From Roseomonas sp. E05 (GTDB lineage: Bacteria; Pseudomonadota; Alphaproteobacteria; Acetobacterales; Acetobacteraceae), in the NCBI RefSeq assembly GCF_030063475.1, contig NZ_JASIRT010000004.1, positions 212,366-276,365 of the forward strand: DNA of 64,000 bases, read 5' to 3'. The notes below the pieces were generated by a model. It saw only the letters and a program-made list of their open reading frames with translations, did not search any database and was not told the origin of the DNA. Made by a program: the position numbers and the translations under genes. Below, one piece after another: positions 16,471 to 24,791 of the stretch (position 1 is the stretch's first letter; each line of letters starts with the position of its first letter).

Positions 16471-16620
16471 GTGCCCTGATCGGGCAGTCCAAAGGACTTC
16501 GCGATCAGGGCACTGGAGCAGATCCCGTTCCGATGGCATCATCGGCACGGGTGAAGATGCTCGTCAAAACAAACGGCTGGAGCATTTTCCGTGAGCCAGA
16601 GCGAACGGAAAATGCTCTAG
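16471..16620. repeat. Family C repeat, copy 2, preceded by an extra hairpin
   Basis: At 16471-16513 is a two-step hairpin: GTGCCCTGATC/GATCAGGGCAC enclosing AGTCC/GGACT. Then comes the family C element: CCCGTTCCGATG/CATCGGCACGGG, GATGCTC, the linker GTCAAAACAAACGGCTG, and GAGCATTTTCCGT/ACGGAAAATGCTC. The element ends in CTAG, and its TAG (complement of 16617-16619) is the stop codon of murJ. Confidence 0.8.
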
Positions 16621-18140
16621 GAGCGCCGCCGCAGCTCCCGCAGGTCGAGCGCGCCCAGCGCCTGGGTGCTGCCGAAATAGGTGGCCAGCCCCAGCGTGAC
16701 CAGCACGACGAGCCCCGCCAGCTTCATCAGCCCCTGCGCCGGAAAGAGCCAGGGCTCGACCACCGCCAGCACGCCGGCCATCACCGTCGCGGCCAGCAGC
16801 AGGCGCCAGCCGTTGCGCCGCAGCCGCCGGTCGGCATGGAAATGGCCGCGCCGCGCCAGCAGGCTGAACAGCAGGCCGGCATTGCACCAGGCGGCGAGGG
16901 CGGTGGCCAGTGCGATGCCGACATGCGCCAGCACGCGCGTCAGCAGCAGGCTGAGCGCCAGGTTCACCACCACCACGGCGATGCCGATCTTCACCGGCGT
17001 GGCGGTGTCGCCGCGCGCGAAGAAGCCGGGGGAGAAGGCCTTGATCAGCACGAAGGCGGGCAGGCCGCAGGCATAGGCGCGCAGCGCCCAGGCCACCGAA
17101 TACGCCTCCTCCACGCTGAGGGCGCCGCGCTGGAACAGCGTCAGGATGATCGGGTCGGCGATCACCACCAGCGCCACGGCGGCGGGGATGGTGAGGGCGA
17201 GGGAAAGCTCCACCGCGCGGTTCATGCTGCGATGCGCCGAGAGCGGCTTGCCGCCGCGCAGCTGGCGCGAGAGCACCGGCAGCAGCGCCGTGCCCACCGC
17301 TGCCCCCACCACGCCGAGCGGCAGCTGCGCCACGCGGTCGGCATAGGTCAGGTAGCTGATGGCGCCCGCCGGCAGCAGCGAGGCGATGAAGACGTCGATC
17401 GCCAGGCTCATCTGCGTGATCCCGGCGCCGAGCACGCCGGGCAGCATGCGGTGCAGCACCTCGCGCGTGTCGGGCGTCAGCCGCGGCAGCGAGATCAGGC
17501 TGAAGCCCATCCCTACCTTGTGGCAGGCCACCACCACCACCGCGAGCTGCGCCACGCCGGAGAGCATGGTGCCCCAGGCCAGCGCATGCGCCGGCGTCGC
17601 CACGAAGGGCGTCAGCGCGAAGAGCGAGACGATGGCGAAGAGGTTGAACATCAGCGGCGCCCCGGCGGCGAGGGCGAACTTGTCGATGGCGTTCAGCACG
17701 CCGCTGACCAGCGCGGTGAGGCAGATGAACAGCAGATAGGGAAAGGTGATGCGCGACAGCTCGACCACCAGGCTGAAGCGCAGCGGCTCGTCCCGCAGGC
17801 CCGGCGTCAGCACCGCCATGATCTGTGGCATGAAGACCATGCCCAGCCCCACCATCAGCGTCAGCCAGAGCGCCATCAGCGTGGACATGCGCGCCGCCAG
17901 CTCGCGCGCGCGGCGTGGGCCTTCCAGCGTCAATGTGGCGGTGAAGGCGGGCACGAAGGCGGCGTTGAAGGCGCCCTCGCCGAACAGGCGGCGGAACAGG
18001 TTGGGCAGGCGCAGCGCGATGAAGAAGGCATCGGCCAGCGGCCCGGCGCCGAGCGTCGCCGCGATCAGCATGTCGCGCGCGAAGCCCAGGATGCGGCTGG
18101 CGAAGGTCCAGCTGCCGATGGTCAGGATGTTGCGCAGCAT
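16617..18140 (-). CDS. murJ: Lipid II flippase
   Basis: 507 residues with about 14 membrane segments, the standard MurJ/MviN length. It moves the peptidoglycan precursor lipid II across the inner membrane. The N-terminus SWTFASRILGFARDMLIAAT and FIALRLPNLFRRLFGEGAFN are the most conserved parts, including the arginine patch that contacts the pyrophosphate. The start codon at 18140 follows a family A repeat. The stop codon is part of repeat C2, so the last residues (LRRRS) may have been altered by insertion of that element. Confidence 0.95.
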   Translation of the reverse strand: MLRNILTIGSWTFASRILGFARDMLIAATLGAGPLADAFFIALRLPNLFRRLFGEGAFNAAFVPAFTATLTLEGPRRARELAARMSTLMALWLTLMVGLGMVFMPQIMAVLTPGLRDEPLRFSLVVELSRITFPYLLFICLTALVSGVLNAIDKFALAAGAPLMFNLFAIVSLFALTPFVATPAHALAWGTMLSGVAQLAVVVVACHKVGMGFSLISLPRLTPDTREVLHRMLPGVLGAGITQMSLAIDVFIASLLPAGAISYLTYADRVAQLPLGVVGAAVGTALLPVLSRQLRGGKPLSAHRSMNRAVELSLALTIPAAVALVVIADPIILTLFQRGALSVEEAYSVAWALRAYACGLPAFVLIKAFSPGFFARGDTATPVKIGIAVVVVNLALSLLLTRVLAHVGIALATALAAWCNAGLLFSLLARRGHFHADRRLRRNGWRLLLAATVMAGVLAVVEPWLFPAQGLMKLAGLVVLVTLGLATYFGSTQALGALDLRELRRRS

Positions 18141-18164
18141 CGCAGGGCCACCCGCCGGGAGGAG

Positions 18165-18302
18165 AAAAAGATCGGGGGGGAAGGAATTCCCCCCGAGCCC
18201 CCCATCTTCTTTTTGTCAGTTGCGGCGCCCGCTCGCAGGCCGCGCCTCGAACCCGAAGAAAAAAAGAAGGGGGTCCGGGGGAATTCCTTCCCCCGGCCTT
18301 GT
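18165..18302. repeat. Family A paired intergenic repeat, copy 5
   Basis: The left unit is AAAAAGATCGGGGGGGAAGGAATTCCCCCC, then AGCCCCCCATCTTCTTTTTGTCAG. The right unit (18255-18302) is its inverse with GGGGGAATTCCTTCCCCC, ending at the secB stop. It lies between two tandem minus-strand genes, so it is not restricted to convergent gene ends. Confidence 0.85.
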
Positions 18303-18839
18303 TCAGGCGTTGGCGGGCTGCTGCCCGGCGGCGTCGGGGCCGCGGCGGCTCTGCCACAGCGCCACGAAGTCGATCGGCGAGAGCAGCACGGGCGGGAAGC
18401 CGCCGTCGCGCGTCACATCGGCCAGGATGTTGCGGGCGAAGGGGAAGAGCAGGCGCGGGCACTCCACCAGCAGCAGCGGCTCGACGAGGTTCTGCTCCAC
18501 GTTCAGCGTGAAGATGCCGCAGTAGACCAGCTCGGCGATGAAGGCGGTCTGCGGCTTGCCGTCCGGGCCGTTGGCCTGGGCGTCGGCGCGGATCTGCAGC
18601 GCCACCTCATAGACGTTGCCGCCCTGCTGCAGCGGCCGCGCCTGCACGTCCAGCGCCAGGTCGATGCGCGGCTGCTCGCGGAGCGTGGTGAAGATCTCCG
18701 GCGCGCCCGGCACCTCGAAGGAGAGGTCCTTGGTGTACTGCAGGTTCAGCAGCAGCGGACCTTGCGGCTGGCCCTGCGGCGGCTGCGCGCCGCCGTTCGG
18801 GGCCTGGTTTCCGTTGGGGGGAAGGCTGGTGTCGGACAT
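18303..18839 (-). CDS. secB: Protein-export chaperone SecB
   Basis: 178 residues. It holds preproteins unfolded and delivers them to SecA. The family core starts near residue 30 (LNLQYTKDLSFEVPGAPEIF) and includes VYEVALQIRADAQ, ELVYCGIFTLN and the C-terminal PPVLLSPIDFVALW. Before it lies a 28-residue Pro/Gln/Asn-rich leader that most SecB proteins lack or have shorter. The gene is near the Tim44-like gene but separated by a phosphatase gene. Confidence 0.96.
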   Translation of the reverse strand: MSDTSLPPNGNQAPNGGAQPPQGQPQGPLLLNLQYTKDLSFEVPGAPEIFTTLREQPRIDLALDVQARPLQQGGNVYEVALQIRADAQANGPDGKPQTAFIAELVYCGIFTLNVEQNLVEPLLLVECPRLLFPFARNILADVTRDGGFPPVLLSPIDFVALWQSRRGPDAAGQQPANA

Positions 18840-18905
18840 GCAAGCCCCTGGAGTAAGGTTCCGGTTCCGGGGCGCGGGGTAGCACGGCGCGCCGGCGCTG
18901 TCACA

Positions 18906-18933
18906 GGCAGGCTGTCAGGGGCAGGCTGTCAGG
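18906..18933. repeat. Short tandem repeat, 2 x 14 bases
   Basis: GGCAGGCTGTCAGG occurs twice in a row, followed by a degraded third copy, in the 118-base gap between the phosphatase stop and secB. Confidence 0.6.
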
Positions 18934-18957
18934 GGCACGGGGTCAGGGGGCGCGGCG

Positions 18958-19515
18958 TCAGCGGTGGTGCCAGGAAATCTCCGCCGGCGCCGGGGCGCAG
19001 GGGTCGCAGCGCAGCCACTGCCCGTTGCCGACCGACTCGCCGGTCATCGAGAGGATGAAGCCCCAGTGGGAGACCACCACGGTATGCGCCCAGTCCTCCA
19101 GCGCCGCCATCTCGGCGCGGAACAGCCGCGCCCGCGCCTCGACCTGGTCCACCGGCTCCTCGACCGCCGGCCACCAGACCTCCTCGACATGCGACCACTC
19201 CAGCTCCGGCCAGTCCATCGCCAGGGCGGTGCGGGGCGAGCCGACATCGCAGGTGAAGGCATAGCGCTCGCGCACCAGGGGATGCACCAGCACCGGCAGG
19301 CCGAGCTGCCGGGCCAGCGGTGCCGCCGTCTGCAGCGCGCGGGTATAGGGGCTGGCGATGATGCGGCGGATGTCCTCGCCCGCCAGTGCCTGCGCCGCCT
19401 GCTCGGCCTGGTGCCGGCCCAGCACGGTGAGCTTGGGGTCCTTGATGCCGGGGTCGCGCCGCGTCGCGGAGAAGTGCAGGTTGAACTCGCTCTGGCCGTG
19501 ACGCAGCAGGATCAT
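18958..19515 (-). CDS. Histidine phosphatase family protein
   Basis: 185 residues. The catalytic motif LLRHGQSEFN at the N-terminus holds the phospho-accepting His. The second His is in VVSHWGFIL and the arginine in SPYTRALQTA. This is the phosphoglycerate mutase-like fold. The protein lacks the inserts of true phosphoglycerate mutase, so a small-molecule or phosphoprotein phosphatase is likely. The ATG at 19515 begins directly with the beta strand of the active site, as normal for the family. Confidence 0.88.
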   Translation of the reverse strand: MILLRHGQSEFNLHFSATRRDPGIKDPKLTVLGRHQAEQAAQALAGEDIRRIIASPYTRALQTAAPLARQLGLPVLVHPLVRERYAFTCDVGSPRTALAMDWPELEWSHVEEVWWPAVEEPVDQVEARARLFRAEMAALEDWAHTVVVSHWGFILSMTGESVGNGQWLRCDPCAPAPAEISWHHR

Positions 19516-19714
19516 CGCGGAACTCCGGGGGTGGGGCAGGGCGGTGCCTCTGGCAGTACCGGCAGCCCCGCCCCACCGCAAGCGGCGGGCCGTGCCGCCG
19601 GCCGCGCGATGGCGGTTTCGTGCGCCGCGCGGGGCCCCAGACCGCATCCGCCACCGGAGGGGCCGTTGCGATACGGGGTGCGCGCGCTTAAGTGTCGGAC
19701 ATGAGGAGATTGCA

Positions 19715-20386
19715 ATGTCCGGCGGCTTCCCGCTCGATCTGATCCTGTTCGGCATGGTGGCGGCCTTCCTGGTGCTGCGCCTGCGCGGCGTGCTGGGACG
19801 GCGGCAGGGCTTCGAACGGCCGCCACGCGAGCGCCCCGTTCCGGCGCCTGGCGCGCCGCCCCTGCGCGAGGCGGAGGCGCTGCCGCCTTCGGCGGTGGCC
19901 GGCAGCGGTGCCCACCAGGTGGTACCGGAGGCCCGCTCGCCGGTCGGGCAGGCCCTGCAGAGCATCCAGCAGATGGATCGCGCCTTCGACCCGAACGCCT
20001 TCCTGGCCGGGGCCGAAGGGGCCTTCCGCATGATCGTCGCCGCCTTCGCCAGCGGCGACCGCGCCACCCTGCGCGACCTGCTCTCGGAGGACACCTATGC
20101 CGGCTTCGAGCAGGCGGTCACCGCGCGGGAGCAGGCCGGCGAGCGCCAGCGCACCGAGGTCCGCGCCATCCTGGAGACGGCGATCACCGCGGCCGAGCTG
20201 CGCGGCAGCACCGCCGAGGTGACGGTGCGGATCGTCTCCGAGCAGGTGAACGTGACCACCGATGCCAAGGACGAGGTGGTGGCGGGCACCGAGGCGGTGA
20301 CCGAGGTGACCGACATCTGGACCTTCCAGCGCGACCTGCGCAGCAGCGACCCGACCTGGAAGCTGGTCGGCACGCAATCCGCCTGA
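19715..20386 (+). CDS. Tim44-like domain protein
   Basis: 223 residues. The N-terminus has one membrane anchor (FPLDLILFGMVAAFLVLRLR), then a Pro-rich linker, then a Tim44-like domain from about residue 85. Visible parts are FDPNAFLAGAEGAFRMIVAAF and LLSEDTYAGFEQAVTAREQA, ending with IWTFQRDLRSSDPTWKLVGT. Alphaproteobacterial homologues (TimA-like) are inner-membrane proteins, and the gene is characteristically next to secB and mltA, as here. Its precise role in bacteria is not settled. AGGAGA precedes the ATG at 19715. Confidence 0.9.
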   Translation: MSGGFPLDLILFGMVAAFLVLRLRGVLGRRQGFERPPRERPVPAPGAPPLREAEALPPSAVAGSGAHQVVPEARSPVGQALQSIQQMDRAFDPNAFLAGAEGAFRMIVAAFASGDRATLRDLLSEDTYAGFEQAVTAREQAGERQRTEVRAILETAITAAELRGSTAEVTVRIVSEQVNVTTDAKDEVVAGTEAVTEVTDIWTFQRDLRSSDPTWKLVGTQSA

Positions 20387-20394
20387 GGCGGCGC

Positions 20395-21480
20395 GTGCCG
20401 GCTGCCGCGCCCCGCCGGGCGCGGGCGGGTTGGCTCGCGGCGGCCCTGGCCGTGCTGGGGCTGCTCGCGGCCTGCGCCCCCGTGCCGCGCCGCGTGGCCG
20501 AGCTGCCCGGCTGGAGCGAGGACCGGCTTTCCGAGGCCATCCCCCCCTTCCTGGCCGGCTGCCGCCCGCCCCGCTTCCCCGCCGCGCTCTGCGCCGAGGC
20601 CGCCGCCCTGCCGCCCGCCGACGATGCCGCCGCGCGCGCCTTCTTCGAGCGCCGCTTCACCCTGCGCCTCGCCGGCAAGGGCCTGATGACCGGCTATTAC
20701 GAGCCCGAGCTGCGCGGCTCGCTGACGCCCGGCCCGGGCTACCGCACGCCGCTGCTCGGCCGGCCGGACGACCTGATGGAGGTCGATCTCGGCCGCTTCG
20801 CCGAGGACCTGAAGGGCCGCCGCATCCTCGGCCGGGTGGAGCAGGGGGCCTTCGTCCCCTATCCCGCCCGCGCCGCCATCGAGGCCGGCGCCACGGATGC
20901 CCCCGTGCTGCTCTGGGCCGCCGACCCCGCCGCGGCCTTCTTCCTGCAGATCCAGGGCTCCGGCCGGGTGGTGCTGCCGGACGGCTCCGTCCGCCGCCTG
21001 GGCTATGCCGCCCGCAACGGCCGCCCCTACGTCCCGATCGGCCGCCTGCTGGCCGAGCGCGGCGAGATCCCGCGCGAGCAGGTTTCGATGCAGAGCATCC
21101 TCGCCTGGCTGGAACGCGCCGGCCCCGCCCGCGCCAAGGCGCTGATGGACGAGAACCCCTCCTACGTCTTCTTCCGCGAGACCCCCGCCCGCCCCGACCA
21201 GGGGCCCACCGGCTCGCTCGGCGTGCCGCTGACGCCGCTGCGCGCCGTGGCGGTGGACCGCGCCCACATCCCGCTCGGCAGCCCGGTCTGGATCGTCACG
21301 CACCACCCCCTGACGGGCGCGCCGATGCGCCGCCTGGTGCTGGCGCAGGACACCGGCGGCGCCATCAAGGGCGAGGCCCGCGCCGACCTCTTCTGGGGCT
21401 GGGGCGAGGCCGCCGCCGAGGCCGCCGGACGGATGAAGGAGGAGGCCTCCCTCTACGTGCTGGAGCCGGCGGGTTCCTGA
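20395..21480 (+). CDS. mltA: Membrane-bound lytic murein transglycosylase A
   Basis: 361 residues from a GTG start 8 bases after the Tim44-like gene. It cleaves the glycan strands of peptidoglycan with formation of 1,6-anhydro ends. The signal peptide ends in a lipobox (LLAAC), so it should be an outer-membrane lipoprotein. The MltA barrel shows LMTGYYEPELRGS, FFLQIQGSGRVVLPDG and PSYVFFRE. The C-terminal 3D domain has the three aspartates: AVAVDRAHIPLGSPVW and LAQDTGGAIKGEARADLFWG. Confidence 0.95.
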   Translation: MPAAAPRRARAGWLAAALAVLGLLAACAPVPRRVAELPGWSEDRLSEAIPPFLAGCRPPRFPAALCAEAAALPPADDAAARAFFERRFTLRLAGKGLMTGYYEPELRGSLTPGPGYRTPLLGRPDDLMEVDLGRFAEDLKGRRILGRVEQGAFVPYPARAAIEAGATDAPVLLWAADPAAAFFLQIQGSGRVVLPDGSVRRLGYAARNGRPYVPIGRLLAERGEIPREQVSMQSILAWLERAGPARAKALMDENPSYVFFRETPARPDQGPTGSLGVPLTPLRAVAVDRAHIPLGSPVWIVTHHPLTGAPMRRLVLAQDTGGAIKGEARADLFWGWGEAAAEAAGRMKEEASLYVLEPAGS

Positions 21481-21681
21481 GCCCCGGGGGGGGGGCACCA
21501 AGCGCCTGATCGCGCCGCGCATGCCGGAAGCGATATGCAATCGTGGCGCGAAAGAGTGGCAAAGCCCGGAAAATTCCTCACCTTCATCCGAAGGCGGCAA
21601 GCCCTGGCGCAGCAAAACCGCGCCCGAAGGCATGGGTTGCTCGCCTGCGACCGCGCGGCGCCGCAAAATCGGATCAATCCC

Positions 21682-22003
21682 ATGCATGAAGCGGCCTGCG
21701 CCCTGGCGGGCCTGATGCTCGCCGTCACCCTGCCCACCCTGGCGCAGAGCGCCGGCTCCACCGCACAGAGCGGCGGCTCCGCGGGCGGGCGCGGCCAGCA
21801 GCAGGCCACGTCCGGCCAGAATGAGATGATGTCGCAGCAGCAAGGTGAAGCAGGATCTGGAGCAGGCGGGCTTCACCAATGTGCGGGTCATGCCGCAGTC
21901 CTTCCTGGTGCGGGCCAATGACAAGCAGGGCCGCCCGGTGATGATGGTCATCAACCCCGATTCCATCACCGCCGTCACGGCTGTGGGCGGCTCCTCGCGC
22001 TGA
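21682..22003 (+). pseudogene. Small exported protein split by a frameshift
   Basis: From ATG 21682 one frame gives a signal peptide (ACALAGLMLAVTLPTLAQ) and a Gly/Ser/Gln-rich start ending about SQNEMMSQQQ. It then continues as unrelated sequence to a stop at 21919-21921. The second frame, open from 21830, gives SKVKQDLEQAGFTNVRVMP and QSFLVRANDKQGRPVMMVIN, then a stop at 22001-22003. That segment looks like a real domain with an exported beta-alpha-beta fold. Joining the two frames near CAGCAGCAAGG (about 21833-21845) makes one 106-residue secreted protein. It is a single-base frameshift, either a true mutation or a sequencing error. Confidence 0.7.
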
Positions 22004-22099
22004 GGCCTCCCGCGACCGAGCCGGCCCGGACCATCCCGGGCCGGCCGGCAGCGGCGCGCGGTCCTTGCATCCTGCGGGGCCGGGTCTATCGTCCTCGGC

Positions 22100-22864
22100 A
22101 TGTCCCCGGCCAAACCGCGCGTCGCGCTCTTCGTCACCTGCCTGGTCGATCTCTACCGGCCCACCGTCGGTTTCGCCGCCATCCGCCTGCTGGAGCAGGC
22201 GGGCTGCGTGGTGGAGGTGCCGCATCTGCAGACCTGCTGCGGCCAGCCGGCCTACAACAGCGGCGACCGCGCCACGGCGCGTGACCTCGCCCGCCCGGTG
22301 ATCGACGCCTTCCTGGGCTATGACTACACGGTGGCGCCTTCCGGCTCCTGCGTCGGCATGATCGCGAAGCACTATCCCGCCCTTTTCGACGACGACCCGA
22401 ACTACCGTGGCCGCGCCGAGGCGCTGGCCGCCAGGACCCACGAGCTGACCTCCTTCCTGACCGACATCCGCGGCATGAAGGGCGTCCGCGCCCGCTATGC
22501 CGGCGTGGCGGCCTATCACGACGGTTGCTCCGGCCTGCGGGAACTCGGCGTGCGCGCCCAGCCGCGCCAGCTGCTCGGCACGGTCGAGGAGCTGACGGTG
22601 AAGGATCTGGCCGAGCCCGAGCTGTGCTGCGGCTTCGGTGGCACCTTCTGCGTGAAGTATCCCGCGATCTCCACCCGCATGGTCACGGACAAGGTGCGTG
22701 ACGTCGAGGCGACGGGCGCCGACACCCTCCTGGCCGGCGAAATGGGGTGCCTGCTGAACATGGCGGGCCGCCTGAAGCGCCAGGGCAGCGCCGTGCGGGT
22801 GCGCCATGTGGCCGAGGTGCTGGCCGACATGACCCAGGCGGCGGCCCCGATCGGCGAGGCCTGA
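22100..22864 (+). CDS. lutA: LutA-type lactate utilisation iron-sulfur protein
   Basis: 254 residues. It works with LutB and LutC in L-lactate oxidation. The two cysteine-rich CCG repeats are present: LQTCCGQPAYNSGD and ELCCGFGGTFCVKYP, plus APSGSCVGM and YHDGCSG. This is the single-subunit (Fe-S)-binding type. lutB and lutC lie 1.2 kb away on the other strand with the HTH and Smr genes between, so the usual lutABC operon is split. Confidence 0.9.
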   Translation: MSPAKPRVALFVTCLVDLYRPTVGFAAIRLLEQAGCVVEVPHLQTCCGQPAYNSGDRATARDLARPVIDAFLGYDYTVAPSGSCVGMIAKHYPALFDDDPNYRGRAEALAARTHELTSFLTDIRGMKGVRARYAGVAAYHDGCSGLRELGVRAQPRQLLGTVEELTVKDLAEPELCCGFGGTFCVKYPAISTRMVTDKVRDVEATGADTLLAGEMGCLLNMAGRLKRQGSAVRVRHVAEVLADMTQAAAPIGEA

Positions 22865-22883
22865 CGCCGGGGGAGAATGAGGC

Positions 22884-23086
22884 CAGGCTTGGGGGAGTGA
22901 ACTTCTCCAAACCCCCTCCTTCTTCTGTTGGTTTTCGGTTTTGCTGGCGGCGAGGGGCGCCCTGACGACCCTTACGGTGACAGTCGCCGGGGCTGCTTCA
23001 GCCCCGGCGTGCGCGCGTTGCCGATCCGGCAAAACGGACAGAAAAAAGAAGGGGGCCTGGGGGAATTCCTTCCCCCAGCCTTTTTC
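22884..23086. repeat. Family A paired intergenic repeat, copy 6 (degenerate left unit)
   Basis: The left unit TTGGGGGAGTGAACTTCTCCAA has lost GAATTC but still forms a stem if G-T pairs are allowed on one strand. It is followed by the C-rich and T-rich tract. The centre holds GCCGGGGCTG/CAGCCCCGGC (22986-23008). The right unit (from about 23030) is standard: GAAAAAAGAAGGGGGCCTGGGGGAATTCCTTCCCCC. Confidence 0.8.
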
Positions 23087-23099
23087 GATGCCCTCTCCC

Positions 23100-23450
23100 T
23101 CACTCCCCCAGCAGCCGCCGCATCTCCCTGATGACGTCCGGCGGGAGCCGCCGGATTCGCGCGGCAAGAAGGTTCGCCAGTTCCGTCGCTTCCGGCGAAA
23201 GCCCGCTGGTATCCAGCGTCACGCGCGGATGGGAGAGCCGGGCCAGCCGCGCCATGTCTTCCGCATCGTCCCAGATCAGCCCGAAGAACTCGTTCACCTG
23301 GTGGATCAGCCCGGTGCTGGGCCGTCCGCGCCGCCCGTGCTCCAGCGCCGAGAGATAGGCCGGCGAGACCTGCAGCGCCGCCGCCATCTCCTTCAGCGTC
23401 ACGCCCCGGGCCTCGCGCAGGGCGCGCAGGCGGGCGCCGAAGGGCGTCAC
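23100..23450 (-). CDS. XRE-family HTH protein
   Basis: 116 residues from a GTG at 23450 that overlaps the stop of the Smr gene (GTGA), so the two are coupled. The HTH is at residues 4-60: FGARLRALREARGVTLKEM, then AAALQVSPAYLSALEHGRRG. The second half (VNEFFGLIWDDAEDMARLAR) is helical and resembles the companion region of short DNA-binding proteins that follow Smr genes in alphaproteobacteria. No target is visible. Confidence 0.85.
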   Translation of the reverse strand: MTPFGARLRALREARGVTLKEMAAALQVSPAYLSALEHGRRGRPSTGLIHQVNEFFGLIWDDAEDMARLARLSHPRVTLDTSGLSPEATELANLLAARIRRLPPDVIREMRRLLGE

Positions 23451-23980
23451 CGGCGCCGCCGCAACAGAAGGTGCACCGCCCCCTGGTTGGGCGCCGGATG
23501 CACGGCGCCCAGCACCAGCGGCCGCAGGTCCGGCGCGTTCAGCCAGTGCGGCAGCTCCCGCCGCAGCACGCCGCCATCCGGCACCGGCCCCTTGCCCGTC
23601 ACGACGGCGACGCAGCGCAGCCCGTCGGCCTGCGCCGCGTGCAGGAAGGCGCGCACCGCGTGCCAGGCGTCCTGTGCGCGCCGCCCGTGCAGGTCGAGCG
23701 TCCGCTCCGGGCGGGTGCGGCCGCGGCGCAGGTCCTTCCAGCGCTGGCTGTCCACCCCGCCGGGCTGTACGCCGACATGCAGCACCGGCGGCAAAGGCTT
23801 CAGGACCGGCTTCGCGGCAGGGAAGGGGGCGGTGACGGGCGGAGGAGGCGGCGGCGGCGGCTCGGCCGGCGCGGCCCCGACAGGCGGCAGCGCATGGCCG
23901 GGCAGCGGCGTCACCGCGGCGACATAGGCCCGCCACAGGGTGCGCTCTTGCTCGGTCAGGTTGCGGCCGCGGCGGGGCAT
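23447..23980 (-). CDS. Smr-domain protein
   Basis: 177 residues. The N-terminal half has the start RRGRNLTEQERTLWRAYVAA and a Pro-rich linker. The C-terminal Smr domain (from about residue 92) has TLDLHGRRAQDAWHAVRAFL and VVTGKGPVPDGGVLRRELPH, with the conserved DLHG and TGKG motifs. Smr domains are DNA- or RNA-nicking nuclease folds. The ATG at 23980 is chosen because the family start MPRRGRxL begins there. Homologues occur in the secB-mltA neighbourhood of many alphaproteobacteria. Confidence 0.9.
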   Translation of the reverse strand: MPRRGRNLTEQERTLWRAYVAAVTPLPGHALPPVGAAPAEPPPPPPPPVTAPFPAAKPVLKPLPPVLHVGVQPGGVDSQRWKDLRRGRTRPERTLDLHGRRAQDAWHAVRAFLHAAQADGLRCVAVVTGKGPVPDGGVLRRELPHWLNAPDLRPLVLGAVHPAPNQGAVHLLLRRRR

Positions 23981-24011
23981 CTCGGTCCTGCGGTGGAAAA
24001 AACAAGCAGAG

Positions 24012-24070
24012 GCCAGGGGGCGCCGCCCCCTGGAACCCCGGGCAGGAACCTGAGGTTCCTGCACCTCCCT
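24012..24070. repeat. Family B two-hairpin repeat
   Basis: CCAGGGGGC/GCCCCCTGG, spacer AACCCCGGG, then CAGGAACCTGAGGTTCCTG and CACCTCCCT. The layout equals that at 57955-58022 and 535-597, with different but still complementary stem bases. It lies upstream of the Smr gene and downstream of lutC. Confidence 0.75.
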
Positions 24071-24110
24071 CTAGTCAGGAAGGCAACCCAGGTCCAGGCG
24101 GCAACCCCCC

Positions 24111-24791
24111 TCAGCCGACCAGGATCACATGCAGCCGGCGCGGGCCATGCGCGCCCAGCTCCAGCGTCTGCTCGATGTCGGCACTGCGCGAGGGGCCGGT
24201 CACCAGCATCACGTTGCGCGGCATGAAGCCGCCCGTCAGCGCGTCGCGGTTCTCGGCGCGCAACAGGTCCCAGGCCTCCTCATAGGCGCCGACGACGCGG
24301 TCGGCGTGCAGCACCACCACCTCCGTCTCCGGCAGCAGGTTCAGCGTGGTGGGGCGCCCCGGCGCCGCCGGCAGCATCAGCGTGCCGGTCTCCGCGATCC
24401 CGGCATAGCCATGCTGGAGCGAGACCTGATCCGTCCCCTCGGCCCGCCGCCGCTCCACCATCAGCAGCGGGTGGTCGGCCCAGGGCAGCCCCTCCAGCTC
24501 CGGATGCGGCGCCATCACGAAGCGCGGCCCGAGGTTCTGCCCGGCCAGATAGTCCATCAGCGCCGCCGGCACCTGCGCGGCGTCGGGAACGCGCTCCACC
24601 GTGCCGAACTCCGCCTCCACCCGCGCGATGAACAGCGCCACCTGCCCGTCATGCGGCAGCCGCGAGCGCGCCGGGATCAGGTGGCGTGGATGGCTCTCCA
24701 GCCGGTGCCGCAGCATCGCCTGCTGGTCTGCCGGCAGTTCCCCGCGCTTCAGCCCGCGCCGGATGCCGCCGAGAATCGCCTCGCGGCTCAT
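24111..24791 (-). CDS. lutC: LutC-type lactate utilisation protein (LUD domain)
   Basis: 226 residues. The LUD fold is seen from VSLQHGYAGIAETGTLML through LLPETEVVVLHADRVVG to the C-terminal VTGPSRSADIEQTLELGAHG. It works with LutA and LutB in electron transfer during L-lactate oxidation. The ATG overlaps the lutB stop by 4 bases. Confidence 0.92.
   Translation of the reverse strand: MSREAILGGIRRGLKRGELPADQQAMLRHRLESHPRHLIPARSRLPHDGQVALFIARVEAEFGTVERVPDAAQVPAALMDYLAGQNLGPRFVMAPHPELEGLPWADHPLLMVERRRAEGTDQVSLQHGYAGIAETGTLMLPAAPGRPTTLNLLPETEVVVLHADRVVGAYEEAWDLLRAENRDALTGGFMPRNVMLVTGPSRSADIEQTLELGAHGPRRLHVILVG

Noticed and set aside
15681..19058. A 1125-residue frame opposite ubiE, murJ and secB
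   Set aside because: Antisense shadow; its composition reflects complementary codons and it reads through repeats.
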